Source: JAVBME01 sp031552765
Lineage (GTDB): Bacteria; Bacillota; Negativicutes; Acidaminococcales; JAISLQ01
NCBI GenBank assembly: GCA_031552765.1
Contig: JAVBME010000019.1
Coordinates: 1 to 64,000 of the forward strand
DNA length: 64,000 bases
Direction: 5' to 3'
A program made the translations under genes and the position numbers. Numbering within the stretch: position 1 is the stretch's first letter; the number at the start of each line of letters is the position of its first letter. Below the pieces are notes generated by a model. It had not been told where the DNA came from. It searched no databases and saw only the letters and a program-made list of their open reading frames with translations. This document shows positions 57,155 through 64,000 of this stretch, in pieces.

Positions 57155-58195
57155 ATGATAAGATATATCAGGCGCGCCGCGTTGTTTATACTATTGATAT
57201 TGAGCCTTTGTCCGGCGGCTTTGGCCGCGCCAAAAGAGTGCCCGCCGGATCTCGCGGCTGTATTGGGTTTTTACCAGGGCGAAGGGGAAAACGTGATCAT
57301 ACGCGAACGAGGCGGGCGGCTGGAGCTTTTGTACGGGGTGACGGCGGAAGATTATGCTTTCGATCAGAGCAATGTTTTTCCGCTCGCTAAAAGCCGTTAT
57401 GACGAATACAATTTAAATGCCGGTAACCCGCGTGACAACTATGTTTTGACCATTCGTTTCGAGCGTGACAAAAGCGGCGCGGGCATGACGCTGGCGGTGG
57501 ACAGGAAGCGGTTTACCCGGCGGTTCTTCCCGGGTGAGCGCGAGGCTTTCACCATAACGCCGGTAAAAAGCATAGAAGAATTGCGCGCGGCGGCGAAAAA
57601 TGCCGTAATGCCGCGCCAGAAGGATGGTCTGCTGTCGGCCGAGCTGGTGGATGTAACTAAAGTAGAGCCCGGTATAAAGGTAAATATGGTATATGCCGGC
57701 AAGGGTAATATTTTTGCCGCGCCGCTGTATGAAGAAGCACGGGCTTTGTTGGATAAAAACGCCGCCCAGGCCCTGCAGCGGGCGCATAGACAGCTGGCGG
57801 CTTTTGGCTATGGGCTGATGGTTTGGGATGCTTACCGGCCCTGGTATTCATCTAAAACCGTGTATGATGCTCTGCCGGATAGGGATAAGCGGCTGGTGGA
57901 AGACCCGGCTAAAGAGGGTTCCCCTCACAATAAAGGACTGTCTGTGGATGTGACGCTGTACCGACTATCAGACGGCCAGGAAGTGAAGATGATCAGCGGT
58001 TTTGACGAATTGTCGTTGCGTTCTTTGCGCGACTACCAGGGTGGAAGCGAGCTTGCCCGCTGGCAGCGTGACCTGGTGCGGCTGGTGATGGAGAGCGAAG
58101 GTTTCAGCGGCGTCAAACATGAATGGTGGCATTACGAATATAAGGGCGCGGATAAATACCGACTGCTAAATATAGGGTTTGGTGAGGTAAAGTAA
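57155..58195 (+). CDS. Exported VanX-like D-Ala-D-Ala dipeptidase
   Basis: 346 residues. Signal peptide (MIRYIRRAALFILLILSLCPAALA), an N-terminal domain of about 130 residues rich in charged beta strands, and a C-terminal M15D peptidase domain. The zinc and catalytic motifs are GSPHNKGLSVDVTLY (His and Asp ligands in SxHxxGxSxD) and HEWWHYEY (catalytic Glu and third ligand His), with VWDAYRPWYSS. It would cleave D-Ala-D-Ala dipeptides from cell-wall turnover in the periplasm. There is no vanA/vanH here, so resistance is not implied. ATG 57155 follows TTTTGGAGG; an ATG five codons earlier overlaps the ribosome site. Confidence 0.88.
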   Translation: MIRYIRRAALFILLILSLCPAALAAPKECPPDLAAVLGFYQGEGENVIIRERGGRLELLYGVTAEDYAFDQSNVFPLAKSRYDEYNLNAGNPRDNYVLTIRFERDKSGAGMTLAVDRKRFTRRFFPGEREAFTITPVKSIEELRAAAKNAVMPRQKDGLLSAELVDVTKVEPGIKVNMVYAGKGNIFAAPLYEEARALLDKNAAQALQRAHRQLAAFGYGLMVWDAYRPWYSSKTVYDALPDRDKRLVEDPAKEGSPHNKGLSVDVTLYRLSDGQEVKMISGFDELSLRSLRDYQGGSELARWQRDLVRLVMESEGFSGVKHEWWHYEYKGADKYRLLNIGFGEVK

Positions 58196-58225
58196 TCTCT
58201 GTATCATCTGGCGAACTACCGCTTT

Positions 58226-58254
58226 TTGGCTTATTCCGAGTTTTGTGATAAACT
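58226..58254 (+). promoter_or_regulatory. Candidate promoter of the queD-fol operon
   Basis: TTGGCT (58226-58231) and TAAACT (58249-58254) with 17-base spacing, 34 bases before the queD start. The leader is too short for a preQ1 or THF riboswitch, and none is seen. Confidence 0.5.
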
Positions 58255-58287
58255 ATTTTCACACCTATTTTTAAGGAGGCAAGCTTT

Positions 58288-58653
58288 ATGCTGTTGATAA
58301 AAGATTTCGAGTTTGATTCCGCCCACTACCTGCCTGAGTATAAGGGCAAGTGCGAGGCGCTGCACGGGCATACATACGGGCTGTCGGTCAGCCTGGAGGG
58401 GGTTCCCGGCCCGGAAGGCATGATCATGGATTTTGTAGAGTTTAAGAATGTAGTGAAACGAGAGGTGCTGGAGGTACTCGACCACACTTGTCTTAACGAT
58501 ATACTGCCGCAGCCGTCGGCGGAAAATATCGCGGTATGGATATGGAATAAACTGGAAGGGCCGCTGAAACGCGACAATTGCTCGCTCTACGAGGTGAGGT
58601 TATGGGAGACCAAGACCAGCGCGGTGGCCTATCGCGGAGAAAAGCTGCCATGA
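58288..58653 (+). CDS. queD: 6-carboxytetrahydropterin synthase (QueD/PTPS family), possibly dual function
   Basis: 121 residues. The PTPS fold with zinc histidines in FDSAHYLP (His13) and LHGHTYG (His26, His28). The active-site motif reads C22-E23-A-L-H-G-H, so the QueD cysteine is followed directly by a glutamate. In the COG0720 family (recalled), Cys-only enzymes make carboxytetrahydropterin for queuosine, Glu-type PTPS-III enzymes replace the folate enzyme FolB, and enzymes with both residues can do both. The gene sits at the head of folE2-folP-folK and no folB is present, so a folate role is plausible. Strong AAGGAGG ribosome site. Confidence 0.9.
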   Translation: MLLIKDFEFDSAHYLPEYKGKCEALHGHTYGLSVSLEGVPGPEGMIMDFVEFKNVVKREVLEVLDHTCLNDILPQPSAENIAVWIWNKLEGPLKRDNCSLYEVRLWETKTSAVAYRGEKLP

Positions 58654-59426
58654 TGAAAGATGTGCAGAGCGAAAAAGACGTGCGCCAGGTGCCGCTAAAG
58701 CATGTGGGCGTGCGCGGGCTGCACTGGCCGCTCAAGCTCAAAGACCGCGACCGGGGCGAGCAGGCGACGGTAGGCAAGCTGTCTTTGTCGGTCGACCTGC
58801 CGCATGACGCGCGCGGCACGCATATGAGCCGGTTTGTCGAGTGCATGCAGAGTATTGAGAGTATTTCCTACCAGGATATAGAAGGTATCCTTGACAATAT
58901 GAAAGAGGCGTTGGGCGCGCAAAAAGCCGCGTTCGACATGGAATTTCCTTATTTTATTTATAAAAAAGCTCCGGTCAGCGGCAATGTGGCGCCGCTTGAC
59001 CTCTACTGCGCTTACCACGCGGAAAAAGATGGAAAGTATTCTTTTTCCATGCGGGTGGATACGCCGATAATGACGCTGTGCCCGTGTTCAAAGGAAATAA
59101 GCTGCTATGGCGCTCACAACCAGCGGGCTGTGGCCAGCATCGAGGTGCGCCCGCGCGGACTGGTGTGGATAGAAGAGCTGGCCGAGATTGCGGCCAAAGG
59201 CGGCAGCAGTGAGGTATATTCGCTTTTGAAGCGCCCGGATGAAAAGTATATAACCGAGACTTCCTATGAAAACCCGCGCTTTGTGGAAGACGCGGTGCGC
59301 GAGATCGCGCTGCTCTTGGAAGAGCATCCGCGTGTTGAGTGGTACCGGGTGACGGTAGACAGTATCGAGAGCATACACAACCATAACGCATTTGCCTGCG
59401 TGGAGAAAGGCTGGCTGGCGCCATGA
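58650..59426 (+). CDS. folE2: GTP cyclohydrolase FolE2 (type IB)
   Basis: 258 residues. It converts GTP to 7,8-dihydroneopterin triphosphate, the shared precursor of folate and queuosine. FolE2 marks: VGVRGLHWPLKLKDR, ATVGKLSLSVDLPHDARGTHMSRF, MTLCPCSKEIS with the metal-binding cysteine, and AHNQRAVASIEV. FolE2 works with various metals and is common in bacteria that face zinc limitation. ATG 58650 overlaps the queD stop. The frame is open upstream within queD, but those starts are ruled out by the queD sequence itself. Confidence 0.93.
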   Translation: MMKDVQSEKDVRQVPLKHVGVRGLHWPLKLKDRDRGEQATVGKLSLSVDLPHDARGTHMSRFVECMQSIESISYQDIEGILDNMKEALGAQKAAFDMEFPYFIYKKAPVSGNVAPLDLYCAYHAEKDGKYSFSMRVDTPIMTLCPCSKEISCYGAHNQRAVASIEVRPRGLVWIEELAEIAAKGGSSEVYSLLKRPDEKYITETSYENPRFVEDAVREIALLLEEHPRVEWYRVTVDSIESIHNHNAFACVEKGWLAP

Positions 59427-60607
59427 TGCTCAGTATAACCCTGGCCGCACTGGAAAAAGAGCTGCAAAGCATCGGCGTACATCCGGCCAGTGTGTCTATT
59501 TTTAAAGAGCGCTCAGCGATAGAGCCGGTAAAGATTTTTAAAGTGCGCATGCCGGCGGCTAATATTTTGAAGCAGGAAGCGATAAGCAGCGGCGCGGACT
59601 GCGCGGTCAACGTAGGTTGCGCCACGGGCAGCGTAGATTATAGCGATGTTATACTTTTGGGCACGAGGAAACAGTACCGGGAGTTGTTGCGCAAACTTCA
59701 ACCTATGACTTTTTTCGGCTTGCCGGCTCTGGCGGAGCGCCTTGAAGCTTTTCTCGGACGACTGGCGCCGCGGACGGCGCTGGCGGACGGGCGGGAGCTT
59801 GATTACAGCCGTATGGCGGTCATGGGCATAATCAACCTGACGGAGGATTCTTTTTACGCGCCCTCGCGCCGGCAGGGGCTCTCTGCGGTGCTAAAAACCG
59901 CCGAGGGTATGCTGGCGGACGGGGCGGATATTCTCGACCTGGGGGCGGAATCTACCCGGCCGGGAGCGCAGCCGGTGGCGGACGCAGATGAGGAGGCTCG
60001 CCTTTTACCGGCGGTGGAGGCGCTGAAAAAGGCCTTTCCGCAAAGCATAGTTTCGGTGGACACTTATCGTACGGTTACCGCGAGCGCGGCTTTAGACTGT
60101 GGCGCAGACATGATCAATGATATTACGGCGGCGGCCGATCCGGGGATGGCGGAGCTTATCGCCAGGAGTAAAGCGCCTATTATCGCTATGCATATGCAAG
60201 GCGAGCCGCGTACCATGCAGGTTGCGCCGCATTATACCGATGTAGTGCGGGAAGTATGTGAGTTTTTGGCTTCCCGCCGGGACGAACTGCTGGCGGCCGG
60301 AGTAGGCGAAGAGAAGATCATCCTCGACCCGGGCATCGGCTTTGGCAAGACGGTGCAGCAAAATCTTGAACTGATGGGCCGGCTGGGTGAAATTGCCAGC
60401 CTTGGACAGCCGGTCCTTTTAGCAGCGTCCAGGAAGGGGACCATCGGCAAGGTGCTGGGCGGCCTGCCGGGCGAAGAGCGCCTCTACGGCACGCTGGCGC
60501 TGAGTTGCCAGGCGGTAGTGGCAGGCGCCCATATGGTGCGGGTGCATGATGTGAGGGAGAATACAGAGGCGATACGTATGCTGGAGGCGGTGCGCGCATG
60601 CCTGTAG
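59423..60607 (+). CDS. folP: Dihydropteroate synthase
   Basis: 394 residues. The catalytic TIM barrel starts near residue 125: MAVMGIINLTEDSFY, GADILDLGAESTRPGAQPV, SIVSVDTYR, GADMINDITA and LDPGIGFGKT, all DHPS motifs. It condenses hydroxymethyldihydropterin pyrophosphate with p-aminobenzoate. An N-terminal extension of about 125 residues (SITLAALEKELQSIG..., ADCAVNVGCATG) has no role in the barrel; similar extensions occur in clostridial FolP proteins. ATG 59423 overlaps the folE2 stop. Its end overlaps folK. Confidence 0.93.
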   Translation: MMLSITLAALEKELQSIGVHPASVSIFKERSAIEPVKIFKVRMPAANILKQEAISSGADCAVNVGCATGSVDYSDVILLGTRKQYRELLRKLQPMTFFGLPALAERLEAFLGRLAPRTALADGRELDYSRMAVMGIINLTEDSFYAPSRRQGLSAVLKTAEGMLADGADILDLGAESTRPGAQPVADADEEARLLPAVEALKKAFPQSIVSVDTYRTVTASAALDCGADMINDITAAADPGMAELIARSKAPIIAMHMQGEPRTMQVAPHYTDVVREVCEFLASRRDELLAAGVGEEKIILDPGIGFGKTVQQNLELMGRLGEIASLGQPVLLAASRKGTIGKVLGGLPGEERLYGTLALSCQAVVAGAHMVRVHDVRENTEAIRMLEAVRACL

Positions 60608-61053
60608 TGTATATTGGCCTTGGCAGCAACCTGGGCGGGCGGGAGGAAAACCTCAAGACCGCGCTCGCTCTGCTGAATGATAAAGGCATAAAGGTAGAGC
60701 AAGTGGCGGGTTTTATCGAAACGCCGCCTTACGGCAAGAAAGACCAGCCGGATTTTTTGAATAGCGTCTGCCGCGCCAATACAGTTCTTTCGCCGCGCGA
60801 GCTTTTGTCGGCGCTCAAAGGGATAGAAAAAGCGATGGGCCGTGTGGAGGCCGGCCGCTGGGGGCCGCGCGTCATAGACCTTGATATTCTCTTGTATGAT
60901 GATGTATTATTACAGGAAGACGGTTTAGCCATACCGCATCCGGATATGCTCAACCGGCGCTTCGTACTCGGGCCGCTGGCCGAGATCGCGCCGGGGCTGC
61001 TGCATCCGGCGAGCGGGCGGACAATAAAAGAGCATTTGTCGCTTTTGAAGTAA
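60598..61053 (+). CDS. folK: Hydroxymethyldihydropterin pyrophosphokinase
   Basis: 151 residues. The HPPK signature is complete: VYIGLGSNLGGREENL at the N-terminus, ETPPYGKKDQPDFLNSV, and RWGPRVIDLDILLYDD with the two Mg-binding aspartates, then LAIPHPDMLNRRFVLGPLAEIAP. It transfers pyrophosphate from ATP to hydroxymethyldihydropterin. It overlaps folP by 10 bases. The aldolase FolB, needed between folE2 and folK, is absent from this operon. Confidence 0.95.
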   Translation: MPVVYIGLGSNLGGREENLKTALALLNDKGIKVEQVAGFIETPPYGKKDQPDFLNSVCRANTVLSPRELLSALKGIEKAMGRVEAGRWGPRVIDLDILLYDDVLLQEDGLAIPHPDMLNRRFVLGPLAEIAPGLLHPASGRTIKEHLSLLK

Positions 61054-61067
61054 TTGGGGGGATTTTT

Positions 61068-62294
61068 TTGAACTACGCGAGGATTTTGAACAAACTTTTG
61101 CTTTATCGCAATTTACTTGATGACGATCTGTTGCATTCCATGATGACGATGGAGGTCTACAGCGACGAATATTCGGTCGCCAGCCGCCTTGTGGCAAAAG
61201 CCGAAGAGGTCGGCCTGGAGGGCGAGCTCGGCAGTGAATATATATTCTATCTTTTGTCGTATGGCGACAATGTTTTCAGCCGTATGGCCGAACGCTGCCA
61301 GGGCGAGGTAGGCGAAGGCCTTTTGGCTGCTGCGGCGCACGATATAGAGTTGCTGCGCGAACTGTTTAGGCAAAACCCGGGACAGCGCTTCAAGGAAGCG
61401 CTGCTGCTTGATTATAAACCGACTAAGCGCGGTCGCAACCGCTCTTTGGGCGATATCAAAAAATATTTTGTCGACAGCGACCTGCCGGCTGATGAGGCGG
61501 CCAAGGGCCTGTGTCGCCACTACCGGCGTTACGGTTATGGCATGCTGGCCGACCATATGGCTTTCAAGTGGGATGGCCGCAGTGAGTGTTTTATTGGCGT
61601 CAATAGCTGCGACAATATAACTTTTGACGATATTATCGGCTATGACCGCCAAAAGGCCGACCTGATAGGAAATACTGAGGCTTTTTTGCAGAACCTGCCG
61701 GCCAACAATGTCCTTTTGTACGGTGAGCGCGGTACAGGGAAGTCTTCTTCTATCAAGGCGCTGGTCAACAAGTTCTTTGACGAGGGGCTGCGCCTGGTGG
61801 AAGTGTCGCGTTCCCAGTTCGGCCAGTTGCCGGCTATCATGGGTCAGCTGAAAAATTGGGGCAAAAAGTTCATCCTTTATCTCGACGACCTGTCTTTTGA
61901 GGAGTTTGAAGTAGAATACAAGCAGCTAAAATCGGTCATCGACGGCGGTATCGAGGTGAAACCGGACAATGTTCTGATATACGCCACTTCCAACCGGCGC
62001 AATATCGTCAAAGAGGTATGGGCGGACAGTGAAGGGGATGAACTGCACCGTACGGATACTATCAATGAAAAGGTATCGCTTTCCGACCGTTTCGGTGTGA
62101 AAATATTCTTTATTTCGCCGGACCAGGAGGCGTATTTCAAAATCATCCTGGAAAAAGCCGCCAAGGCCAAGCTGGATCTTACGCCGGAAGAGCTGAAAAA
62201 AGAAGCGGTAAAATGGGAAATGACCCACAGCGGGCGTAGCGGGCGTATAGCCGAGCAACTGATAACTTACCTGGCCGGGCAAAAAAAAATATAA
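61068..62294 (+). CDS. DUF815 family AAA-like ATPase
   Basis: 408 residues. An N-terminal helical region of about 190 residues is followed by an ATPase core: NVLLYGERGTGKSSSIKALVNKF (P-loop, about 215-237), the acidic Walker B strand KKFILYLDDLSFE, DNVLIYATSNRRNIV (sensor region) and LSDRFGVKIFF. This is the DUF815 pattern (AAA+ related); the cellular role is unknown. The start is TTG 61068 behind GGGGGGA. It lies 14 bases after folK and ends at an intrinsic terminator, so it is the last gene of the fol operon, probably by chance of organisation. Confidence 0.88.
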   Translation: MNYARILNKLLLYRNLLDDDLLHSMMTMEVYSDEYSVASRLVAKAEEVGLEGELGSEYIFYLLSYGDNVFSRMAERCQGEVGEGLLAAAAHDIELLRELFRQNPGQRFKEALLLDYKPTKRGRNRSLGDIKKYFVDSDLPADEAAKGLCRHYRRYGYGMLADHMAFKWDGRSECFIGVNSCDNITFDDIIGYDRQKADLIGNTEAFLQNLPANNVLLYGERGTGKSSSIKALVNKFFDEGLRLVEVSRSQFGQLPAIMGQLKNWGKKFILYLDDLSFEEFEVEYKQLKSVIDGGIEVKPDNVLIYATSNRRNIVKEVWADSEGDELHRTDTINEKVSLSDRFGVKIFFISPDQEAYFKIILEKAAKAKLDLTPEELKKEAVKWEMTHSGRSGRIAEQLITYLAGQKKI

Positions 62295-62306
62295 AAGTTT
62301 TTGTGG

Positions 62307-62333
62307 AAAAAGATGCTTAAAGCATCTTTTTTT
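62307..62333 (+). terminator. Terminator of the fol operon
   Basis: AAAAAGATGCTT and AAGCATCTTTTTTT form a compact hairpin with T-run after the DUF815 gene. The gap 62337-62512 beyond it is AT-rich and carries no recognisable feature apart from the ribosome site of the next gene. Confidence 0.85.
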
Positions 62334-62512
62334 ATCGGTGTTTTTCCGGCCGGGACGGGAGAATAGTAAAATATATAATTCTGAGCTGTCTTATCTAGAA
62401 AATGCGTTTTTATTATTGCCCAAATATGATAATATATGACATAAAATTTTATAAATATATTAATGAGTGGTTGTGAATATGTTGTGTATTATACAAAAGT
62501 GGGGGTATATGG

Positions 62513-64000
62513 ATGGCGCTTATTGAGGACTTAATAACGGTAGATACGGACAAATGTGCGGGCTGTAACAAGTGTATTGCGGTTTGCCCGGTGCCGCAGG
62601 CCAATTCGGCAGTGCTGGAAAACGGGAAGAACAAGATAATAGTGGATTATGAAAAATGCATCCACTGCGGCGCCTGCGTCGAGGCGTGCGACCACGGCAG
62701 CCGAGACTATAAGGACGATACGGAGCGGTTTTTTGCCGATCTGGCCCGCGGTAAGAAAATATCCATTATTGCCGCGCCGGCAATCAGGACGAATTTTGAT
62801 AATTATAAAAGGCTTTTTGGTTATTTCAAAAGTATCGGCGTCGACAGGCTGTATGATGTTTCGTTCGGTGCAGACATTACTACCTGGGCTTATTTAAAAG
62901 TAATCGCCGAACAAAAGCTCGACAGTGTCATCGCCCAGCCTTGCCCGGCGATAGTAAACTATATCGAAAAGTACAAACCCGAACTTATCGCCAAACTGGC
63001 GAGTGTGCACAGTCCTATGATGTGTACTGCCGTATATTTGAGAAAATACATGAATGCCGCGGAAGATATCGCTTTTATTTCGCCTTGCATCGCCAAGTAC
63101 GATGAAATAAATGACGGCGAAAACCAGGGGCTGGTGCAGTACAACGTCACGTACGCCAAGATAAAGGACTACCTTGACAAAAAAGGTATCTCACTTTCCA
63201 GTTACCCGGAGATCGAGTTTGAAAACCAGCCGAGCTGCGGTTTGGGCTTCACATTTTCCCGTCCGGGCGGTTTGCGGGAGAATGTGGAGCATTATACCAA
63301 AGACGCCTGGGTCAAGCAGGTGGAAGGTACAGAGCTGGCCTATCATTACCTGGATAATTACGGCAAGCGCGTCAAAACCGGCAAACCGGTGCCTCTCTTA
63401 GTAGACATACTCAACTGCGAATTTGGCTGTAATGTAGGCACAGGCACGAAAAAAGACGCCGACGTGGATGATATAGACAATGCTACCAACCAACTGAAAA
63501 AAGTGAAGATAAAAGAAAAGAGCGGCACGGCCAGCGTATTTTCAAAAGAAGGCGCTTATCAGCTGGCCAAGTGGTGCGACAGTAATCTGAAAGTGGAAGA
63601 TTTTTTGCGCGGCTACAGGTCGCGTACGGTCAGGGGCGCTTTTTGGGATGATGTATCCGAAGCGGAACTGGAGGAAGTATACCGCACACTGCACAAGTTA
63701 GACGAGCAGGCGCGCAAGGTAAACTGCACGGCCTGCGGCTACAACGACTGCAAAAAGTTTGCCGCGGCGGTGCTCAAAGGACAGAACCACAAATCCAACT
63801 GCATCTACTTCACCCACCGGGAGATGGAGGCGGACAAGGTGAAAGTGGAAGAGCAAAACAGTAAAATGCAGGACTATATCGGCATACTGGATGAGCAGAA
63901 AGAAGCACGCGTCAGGGAATACGAGCTTTTAGAACAAAATGTGCGTACAATTTTGGAAAAAGTACGCGAAATGGCCTCTGCTCAGGCAAATAATACCGAG
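62513..64000 (+). CDS. [FeFe]-hydrogenase-like Fe-S sensory protein (partial)
   Basis: The first 496 residues of a protein cut by the window edge. Two ferredoxin-like [4Fe-4S] motifs come first (CAGCNKCIAVCP and CIHCGACVEAC). A hydrogenase large-subunit-like domain follows, with the H-cluster cysteines in AQPCPAIVNY, ISPCIAKYDE and ILNCEFGCNVGTG, although the usual TSCCPAW is changed to AQPCPA. A Fes-type cluster (CTACGYNDCKKFA...C) comes next, then a coiled coil (MEADKVKVEEQNSKMQ...VREMASAQANN). This order matches group D sensory [FeFe]-hydrogenases. The tail looks like the beginning of a chemoreceptor-type signalling coil. ATG 62513 follows GGGGG. Probably a redox or H2 sensor, not a catalytic hydrogenase. 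Confidence 0.85.
   Translation, partial: MALIEDLITVDTDKCAGCNKCIAVCPVPQANSAVLENGKNKIIVDYEKCIHCGACVEACDHGSRDYKDDTERFFADLARGKKISIIAAPAIRTNFDNYKRLFGYFKSIGVDRLYDVSFGADITTWAYLKVIAEQKLDSVIAQPCPAIVNYIEKYKPELIAKLASVHSPMMCTAVYLRKYMNAAEDIAFISPCIAKYDEINDGENQGLVQYNVTYAKIKDYLDKKGISLSSYPEIEFENQPSCGLGFTFSRPGGLRENVEHYTKDAWVKQVEGTELAYHYLDNYGKRVKTGKPVPLLVDILNCEFGCNVGTGTKKDADVDDIDNATNQLKKVKIKEKSGTASVFSKEGAYQLAKWCDSNLKVEDFLRGYRSRTVRGAFWDDVSEAELEEVYRTLHKLDEQARKVNCTACGYNDCKKFAAAVLKGQNHKSNCIYFTHREMEADKVKVEEQNSKMQDYIGILDEQKEARVREYELLEQNVRTILEKVREMASAQANNTE

Noticed and set aside
57155..58195. Vancomycin-resistance function for the VanX-like gene
   Set aside because: No vanH, vanA or two-component regulators are nearby, and the protein has a signal peptide. 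Cell-wall dipeptide turnover is the simpler reading.
58196..58287. preQ1 or tetrahydrofolate riboswitch ahead of queD
   Set aside because: The leader is under 40 bases from the likely promoter and shows none of the conserved riboswitch blocks.
1..64000. CRISPR array
   Set aside because: No regularly spaced repeat series with unique spacers was seen. The only tandem repeats are the short ones at 127-214, 5799-5821 and 6082-6103.

Overview
The window looks like the chromosome of an anaerobic, diderm Firmicute of the Negativicutes (Sporomusa/Selenomonas/Acidaminococcus-like). It combines an outer-membrane TonB-dependent receptor and periplasmic proteins with Firmicute-type gene content: strong AAGGAGG ribosome sites, anaerobic cbi-type cobalamin synthesis, ECF transporters, FolE2, a DUF815 ATPase, and a [FeFe]-hydrogenase-like sensor. 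The genus cannot be named from the sequence.

Layout. (1) 1-5992: an AT-rich accessory island ending at a displaced 3' half of a tRNA-Ser gene (5934-5992), the mark of integration into that tRNA. It holds an IS256-family remnant, a coiled-coil ORF, two reverse transcriptase genes separated by a structured non-coding segment, and a small exported protein. The RT pair plus RNA resembles the two-RT anti-phage system DRT type 3. It is flanked by diverged direct repeats, and the second RT gene carries a one-base frameshift. (2) 6205-7896: a chemoreceptor. (3) 8225-26996: a large cobalt/corrinoid locus. One cobalamin riboswitch precedes an exported cobaltochelatase (CbiK). A second precedes an apparently continuous operon of about 17 kb: TonB receptor, beta-propeller protein, a fused S-component-like protein, ECF ATPase and EcfT, an ABC-2 exporter, then cbiD-F-G-H-J-ET-A, cobO and cbiC. 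(4) 27015-30781: metallo-hydrolase, CGGC protein, tRNA-Trp, tRNA-Gly and tRNA-Asp, a HhH-GPD glycosylase, a CbrC-like protein and a decayed DMT transporter. (5) 31089-32510: an encapsulin nanocompartment (shell plus encapsulated ferritin) preceded by a 58-residue novel protein. (6) 32533-41801: small exported and hypothetical proteins, a QueG-like Fe-S protein, an MFS carrier, a kinase/HTH divergent pair and a large permease. (7) 41915-49781: two divergent FbpABC-type transport operons sharing a 470-base region with Fur-box-like sites. (8) 50392-54489: a thioesterase and a TAXI-TRAP transporter. (9) 55295-62294: Tag glycosylase, diaminopropionate ammonia-lyase, VanX-like dipeptidase, then queD-folE2-folP-folK-DUF815. 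(10) 62513-64000: a [FeFe]-hydrogenase-like sensory protein cut by the window edge.

How the genes fit together. Corrinoid or cobalt would cross the outer membrane through the TonB receptor and the inner membrane through the ECF module. Cobalt is then used by the cbi enzymes, all under B12-responsive riboswitches. Iron enters through the divergent Fbp-like systems and could be stored in the encapsulin. The folate cluster lacks folB, and its QueD carries a Cys-Glu active-site pair that may fill the gap. The most exciting system is the two-RT/ncRNA cassette. The most original metabolic features are the exported chelatase plus propeller plus S-fusion uptake module and the small third gene of the encapsulin operon.
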